Assembly: GCA_963573385.1 (NCBI GenBank)
Contig: CAUYLG010026875.1
Span: 44,595 to 108,594 of the forward strand
Source: Cacajao melanocephalus
Lineage: Eukaryota; Chordata; Mammalia; Primates; Pitheciidae
Reading direction: 5' to 3'
Length of the DNA stretch: 64,000 bases
Part shown: piece by piece, positions 60,421 through 64,000 of the stretch
Numbering within the stretch: the first letter of the stretch is position 1
Layout of the letters: each line of letters begins with the position of its first letter
Notes under the pieces: generated by a model
Database searches by the model: none
What the model saw: the letters and a program-made list of their open reading frames with translations, nothing else
Told to the model about the DNA's origin: nothing
Position numbers and translations under genes: made by a program

Positions 60421-61608
60421 TTTTTTTCTTCTGGAGGTTATACCAAACCAATTAGGGCTTGTAACAAAATTCATTTTTCTCTATTAATTTTTAAGTTTCT
60501 ATATCCTATCTTCTTTCTAAACTCAAGAAGTACTTTTGCACACCTTCAACCTTCAGCCACCTCTGGCTTATCATGACTACCTTCTACCCACCAACCCCTC
60601 TGTATTGTGTGTTGATATTCTCCAGGATTAAGTTCAGACTTGAGATCCTCAAACCCTCCTGGTTGCCATTTTATCAGTCACTGAAAATCTTTGCTGTGAC
60701 ATTGTGTGGGTCAAAACTCCAGTTTCTACTCCATGTGTCAGTTGATAAGGGAAGCAATTATATCTTTTGTATATTTGGAATTCAAATTATATCATTTTGT
60801 GCAGGAAGTGGCCTTATAGCTGAGTTTGAGTAGTGGTCCCTATTTATTTTAGTAGATAAAGAATCATCCTCTGTAGTGCTCTAAGCAGATTACTCCCATT
60901 ATGTCCATGGTATGGAAAGGGAATACAGTTCATTAGAAAGCTTAGCTGCTCTACACAGTATACCCTGAATGACTTCCATCTCCAAACGAGCCTCCAGAAA
61001 ATTTCAGCTAAAAGGCAAATGTCATTTTAAGTGTAATAAGTGGCTGCCAATTTAATCTAATTCCATATTTTTCACAGAAATAAAATTAGAATCAGTATAA
61101 CATAGATCCAGGTCATGTAGAGTGTTAGAAGCAGAGCCATTGGTATATCCTGGGCTCTGATTGCTCTGCAGTGTCCAGTCTCTGGAACCATAATAAGCAC
61201 TGAGTTAGATTCTATTTTGTGTGGGAGCATATGAGGAAATAGCTATGTTTGAGTATATGAGAATTCCATATTACAATACAATGCTGTGTTAGAAGGAGAA
61301 AGTAATTTTCATTATAAGCCTTTCCTTTCAGTCATTTAAAGCCTTCTGAAATAATCTCTTTTAGATTTAAATTATCCATGCTTGAAAAATGCATGGTCGA
61401 AGCCCAGAGGTAATTTTTATTTTGAAAAATTTGGGCAGACTCTTTTCAGATACATCAGATTAGTGAAAAGTTAAAGAAGAAAAGAATTGTGGAAAACTCA
61501 CAGACTTTTTAAGCTTTCTATTAACCCTCAACCTGCTGAATTGGTAACTTAATTTTGTTCAAATTAAACTCCTTATTTTGTTGGAAAACCATATAAAATA
61601 GTTGAATA
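60421..61608. other. Single-copy DNA, no gene seen
   Basis: No repeat family or coding pattern is recognised. An 86-codon plus-strand frame (60573-60833) has no domain. Confidence 0.45.
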
Positions 61609-61616
61609 TTCTAAAT

Positions 61617-61834
61617 CAGGAGTTTCTAATCTTTTGACTTCCCTAGGCTACATTGGAGGAAGAATTGTGTTGGGCCACACATAAAATACACTAGCACTAA
61701 TGGTAGCTGATGAACTAAAAAAAAAAATCACAAAAAATCTCATGACGTTTTAAGAAAGGTTATTAATTTGTGTTGGGCTGCATTCAAAGGCATCCTGGGC
61801 CACATGTGGCCTGCGGGCAATGAGTTCAAGCTTG
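61617..61834 (+). mobile_element. Short hAT-type MITE
   Basis: The element begins CAGGAGTTTCTAATCTTTTG and ends GAGTTCAAGCTTG. It contains GAAGAATTGTGTTGGGCCAC, ACATAAAATACACTAGCAC and GGGCCACATGTGGCCTGCGGG, a familiar short non-autonomous hAT element of placental mammals. TTCTAAAT (61609-61616) and ATCTAAAC (61835-61842) are the likely 8-base target duplication. MER-type name not assigned. Confidence 0.75.
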
Positions 61835-61842
61835 ATCTAAAC

Positions 61843-62822
61843 ATTATTGGCCAGTGAATTTTAAATTTTTTAATGGAAAGTACCAACAGCATCATAGCCC
61901 CAATTTTGCTTGTTTCAGATAGCATCATTTTTTCTTTTAAAATTGCACAAATGCATATAAAAACACAACCACACTCAGATAATTTAATCTCAATGGAAAG
62001 TTCAAACTTATCTTTAAGTAATCATTTGAACACTGTAAAGTCAGGAGTTTCCCAATTTAAGGCTCTTTTGTAAAATCAAACACAGTTTAAGTGTTTCTTG
62101 CTATTTCCTTCTTCTTGCTAAATATTAGGCACTTTTGTTTTGGTTGAAAGACATAGAGAACCACTCTACCGAAGCAAGCAATAGGGGCTTACTGGAAAGA
62201 GAAAGGTTTTCTAGAACTAGAAGAGGAAACTCATTGAGAAGGAAAAGTTCTGAACTGCTTTTTCTTAATCTCACTCATGGAATCTTCACTTTCTCTGAGT
62301 ATCTGTTTTGGCTTTCTTCCTTCTAGAAGGTTTCTTCTGTTTATTTAAAGCTTCTGCTCCCTCCTGACTTCAGTGTGTACAAGGTCATTGCAGTGTCTCC
62401 CTACATGTCAAGACTTCATCTTCAGAATATCTTTATGCAACAAAACTCACCCACCCATAGGTTGCAGTGATGTCTACCTTGATGCACCTGGTCTCATGTA
62501 GGTACCAGTGAGGTTCTGTGGTACAAGCCATGGATGGCTTGGCTTAAGGGGATGATGGAGGCTAGGCAGAGTTCCCTCTGTCTCTAGTACAAATATACAC
62601 TTTAGATACTTACATATTTAACTAGGGATAAGAAGTGGATATATATACACATTACCACTTTCTAAAGGTGCTTATTATGAATCTCTTAGCTGGATATATT
62701 ATTATAATATTTTTATGCAATCCAGTCACAGAATATGGATCTCAACGTATACACTTTCTTCACAGCACCACACCTAAGGAGGTTTCATTTACAGTTTTAA
62801 CGAGGGGTGCGAAGAATCCATG

Positions 62823-62827
<5 letters not shown>
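61843..62827. other. Single-copy DNA, no gene seen
   Basis: No interspersed repeat recognised. Frames of 62-78 codons are present but have no support. Confidence 0.45.
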
Positions 62828-62853
<26 letters not shown>

Positions 62854-62854
62854 A
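62828..62854. repeat. (GA)n microsatellite
   Basis: A clean run of about 13 AG dinucleotides. Confidence 0.95.
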
Positions 62855-63439
62855 ACAAGGAACTCCAATGATCAAATGCTTGTTCTATTTGATCAAGGCA
62901 TGTATACAAATGTAGAAATATTTGGCGAGTCTTATTTTCCTTGGGATTTCCTCCTCCTAATTATTTTCAGTTGCCTAGATTGGACTCCCTAGGAAAAGGC
63001 AGCCTAAATATTTAGCTTGGCCCTGGTGCAGTTGGGACCTTTCACTGGAACTCATGGACCCTGTTGTCCCAAACAGAAGGTAGAAAATTAATGAAAGGGG
63101 AGAGAAAGATCCTGTCCCTGACGTTCTGCACCTTCAAGGGAACAGAGCTGTAGGGAAGTAGAGCAAGAGGGAAGGTACAGCTAGAGGCCTGGCTACTTTT
63201 GGAGTAGGGTTCTAATGATGAAACAGTGAAGGTCAGGGACCCAAAGCATCAAGTCTTCATCTTCCTGCTTTAAAATTCTCACAGTCTGCCTGATTCACCT
63301 AGTGGTTCATGTGAAAACCATAATATTATGGTTTGAAAAGCTCCATTGAAGTGCTAATTTTATATTTATGTGAATGCATCTGGTATTTGTAAATCTTCTG
63401 CAATAGCAGAGGCTTTGGGCTGAGCACATTTCTAGACAG
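62855..63439. other. Single-copy DNA, moderately G+C
   Basis: No repeat or coding pattern is recognised between the GA run and the MIR-like segment. Confidence 0.45.
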
Positions 63440-63575
63440 TGGAAAGATTTACTGCAGTGTAAGGGAAAACCCTGGAACAGGCATCAAAGCATCGGAACCT
63501 GGATTGGTCCTGATGAGCTGTTTGACAGGGGGCCTTTAAGGCACTGCATTCTTCATCTGAAAAATTTAGATGCGT
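63440..63575 (+). mobile_element. Probable MIR SINE
   Basis: GGAACCTGGATTGGTCC, GAGCTGTTTGACAGGGGGCC, TTTAAGGCACTGCATTC and TTCATCTGAAAAATTTAG follow the MIR core order (GAATCCTGG, CTGTGTGACCTTGGGC, TTAACCTCTCTG, CTCATCTGTAAAATG). Confidence 0.5.
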
Positions 63576-63587
63576 TTTTTAAATTTT

Positions 63588-64000
63588 TTAATTATATATA
63601 TTTTATTGCACTTTAGGTTCTGGGGTACATGTGCAGAACATGCAGGATTGTTGCATAGGTACATACATCACAATGTGGTTTACTGCCTCCATCCCCCCGT
63701 CACCTATTTGGCATTTCTCCCCATGTTATCCCTCCCCAACTCCCTACCCCCAGCTGTCCCACCCCGAGTATCCCACAACAGACCCCATTGTGGGATGCTT
63801 CTCTCCCTGTGTCCATGTGTTCTCGTTGTTCAACACCCACCTATGAGTGAGAACATACAGTGTTTGATTTTCTGTTCTTGTGTCAGTTTGCTGAGAATGA
63901 TGGTTTACAGATTCATCCATGTCCCTACAAAGGACATGAACTCATTGTTTTTTATGGCTGCATACTATTCCATGGTGTATATGTGCCACATTTTCCCTGT
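63588..64000 (-). mobile_element. L1 3' end, antisense, running off the window
   Basis: TTTTATTGCACTTTAGGTTC, GGGGTACATGTGCAGAACATG, CCGTCACCTATTTGGCATTTC, GTGTCCATGTGTTCTCGTTG and GCATACTATTCCATGGTG are antisense L1PA/L1PB 3' UTR and ORF2 end. It is close to the copies at 20768 and 52022 and continues past base 64000. Confidence 0.92.

Overview
This window looks like anthropoid-primate, most likely human, nuclear DNA. The evidence is the set of primate-specific Alu elements and free Alu left monomers, primate-era L1 3' ends, older LINE-1 and LINE-2 remains, MaLR-type solo LTRs, a Tigger DNA transposon and an A+T-rich background with almost no CpG. I find no intact host protein-coding gene, tRNA, rRNA, CRISPR array, operon or CpG island. 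The long open frames are either inside mobile elements or chance frames in A+T-rich DNA. The best reading is an intergenic or deep intronic gene-poor block built from layered insertions. Element names come from remembered consensus sequences, without a search, so family calls are firmer than subfamily calls and most edges are accurate to about 10-30 bases.

Layout. 1-2285: A+T-rich single-copy DNA with a TAGTACTA tandem cluster. 2286-5215: MaLR LTR, old L1 3' end (-), Alu, then an old L1 in sense (ORF1 end to ORF2 start) into which a 5'-inverted L1 has inserted. 5216-9820: single-copy DNA, a GT run, two Alus, L1 and MLT1-like fragments. 9816-14175: A+T-rich DNA, TA repeats, old antisense L1, one AluJ. 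14176-16430: an L1 interrupted by an LTR that is itself interrupted by an Alu, then another L1 end. 17165-19620: LTR, two head-to-tail L1 3' ends, and a LINE-2 RT remnant split by a MaLR LTR. 20768-26235: L1 3' end, LTR candidate, Tigger, L1M 3' UTR and a second LTR. 27210-29395: old antisense L1 split by a MaLR LTR, then an L1-derived palindrome and an AT expansion. 29400-42469: repeat-poor, with only a LINE-2 end, an Alu monomer, a MaLR LTR and an L1M 3' UTR. 42470-43770: nested L1s and microsatellites. 43771-52021: mostly single-copy. 52022-60420: a truncated primate-era L1 followed by a long antisense old L1 with three Alus, a foreign L1 3' UTR piece, an LTR-like insert and a duplicated ORF2 segment. 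60421-64000: single-copy DNA, a hAT-type MITE, a GA run, a MIR, and an L1 that runs off the window.

Nothing here forms a pathway. The history is one of successive retrotransposition, with each nested element younger than its host. I saw no previously undescribed coding system. The points worth a second look are structural: nested and inverted insertions, local tandem duplications, a palindromic AT-rich tract, unclassified LTR-like blocks and repeat-poor stretches that may hold conserved non-coding DNA.
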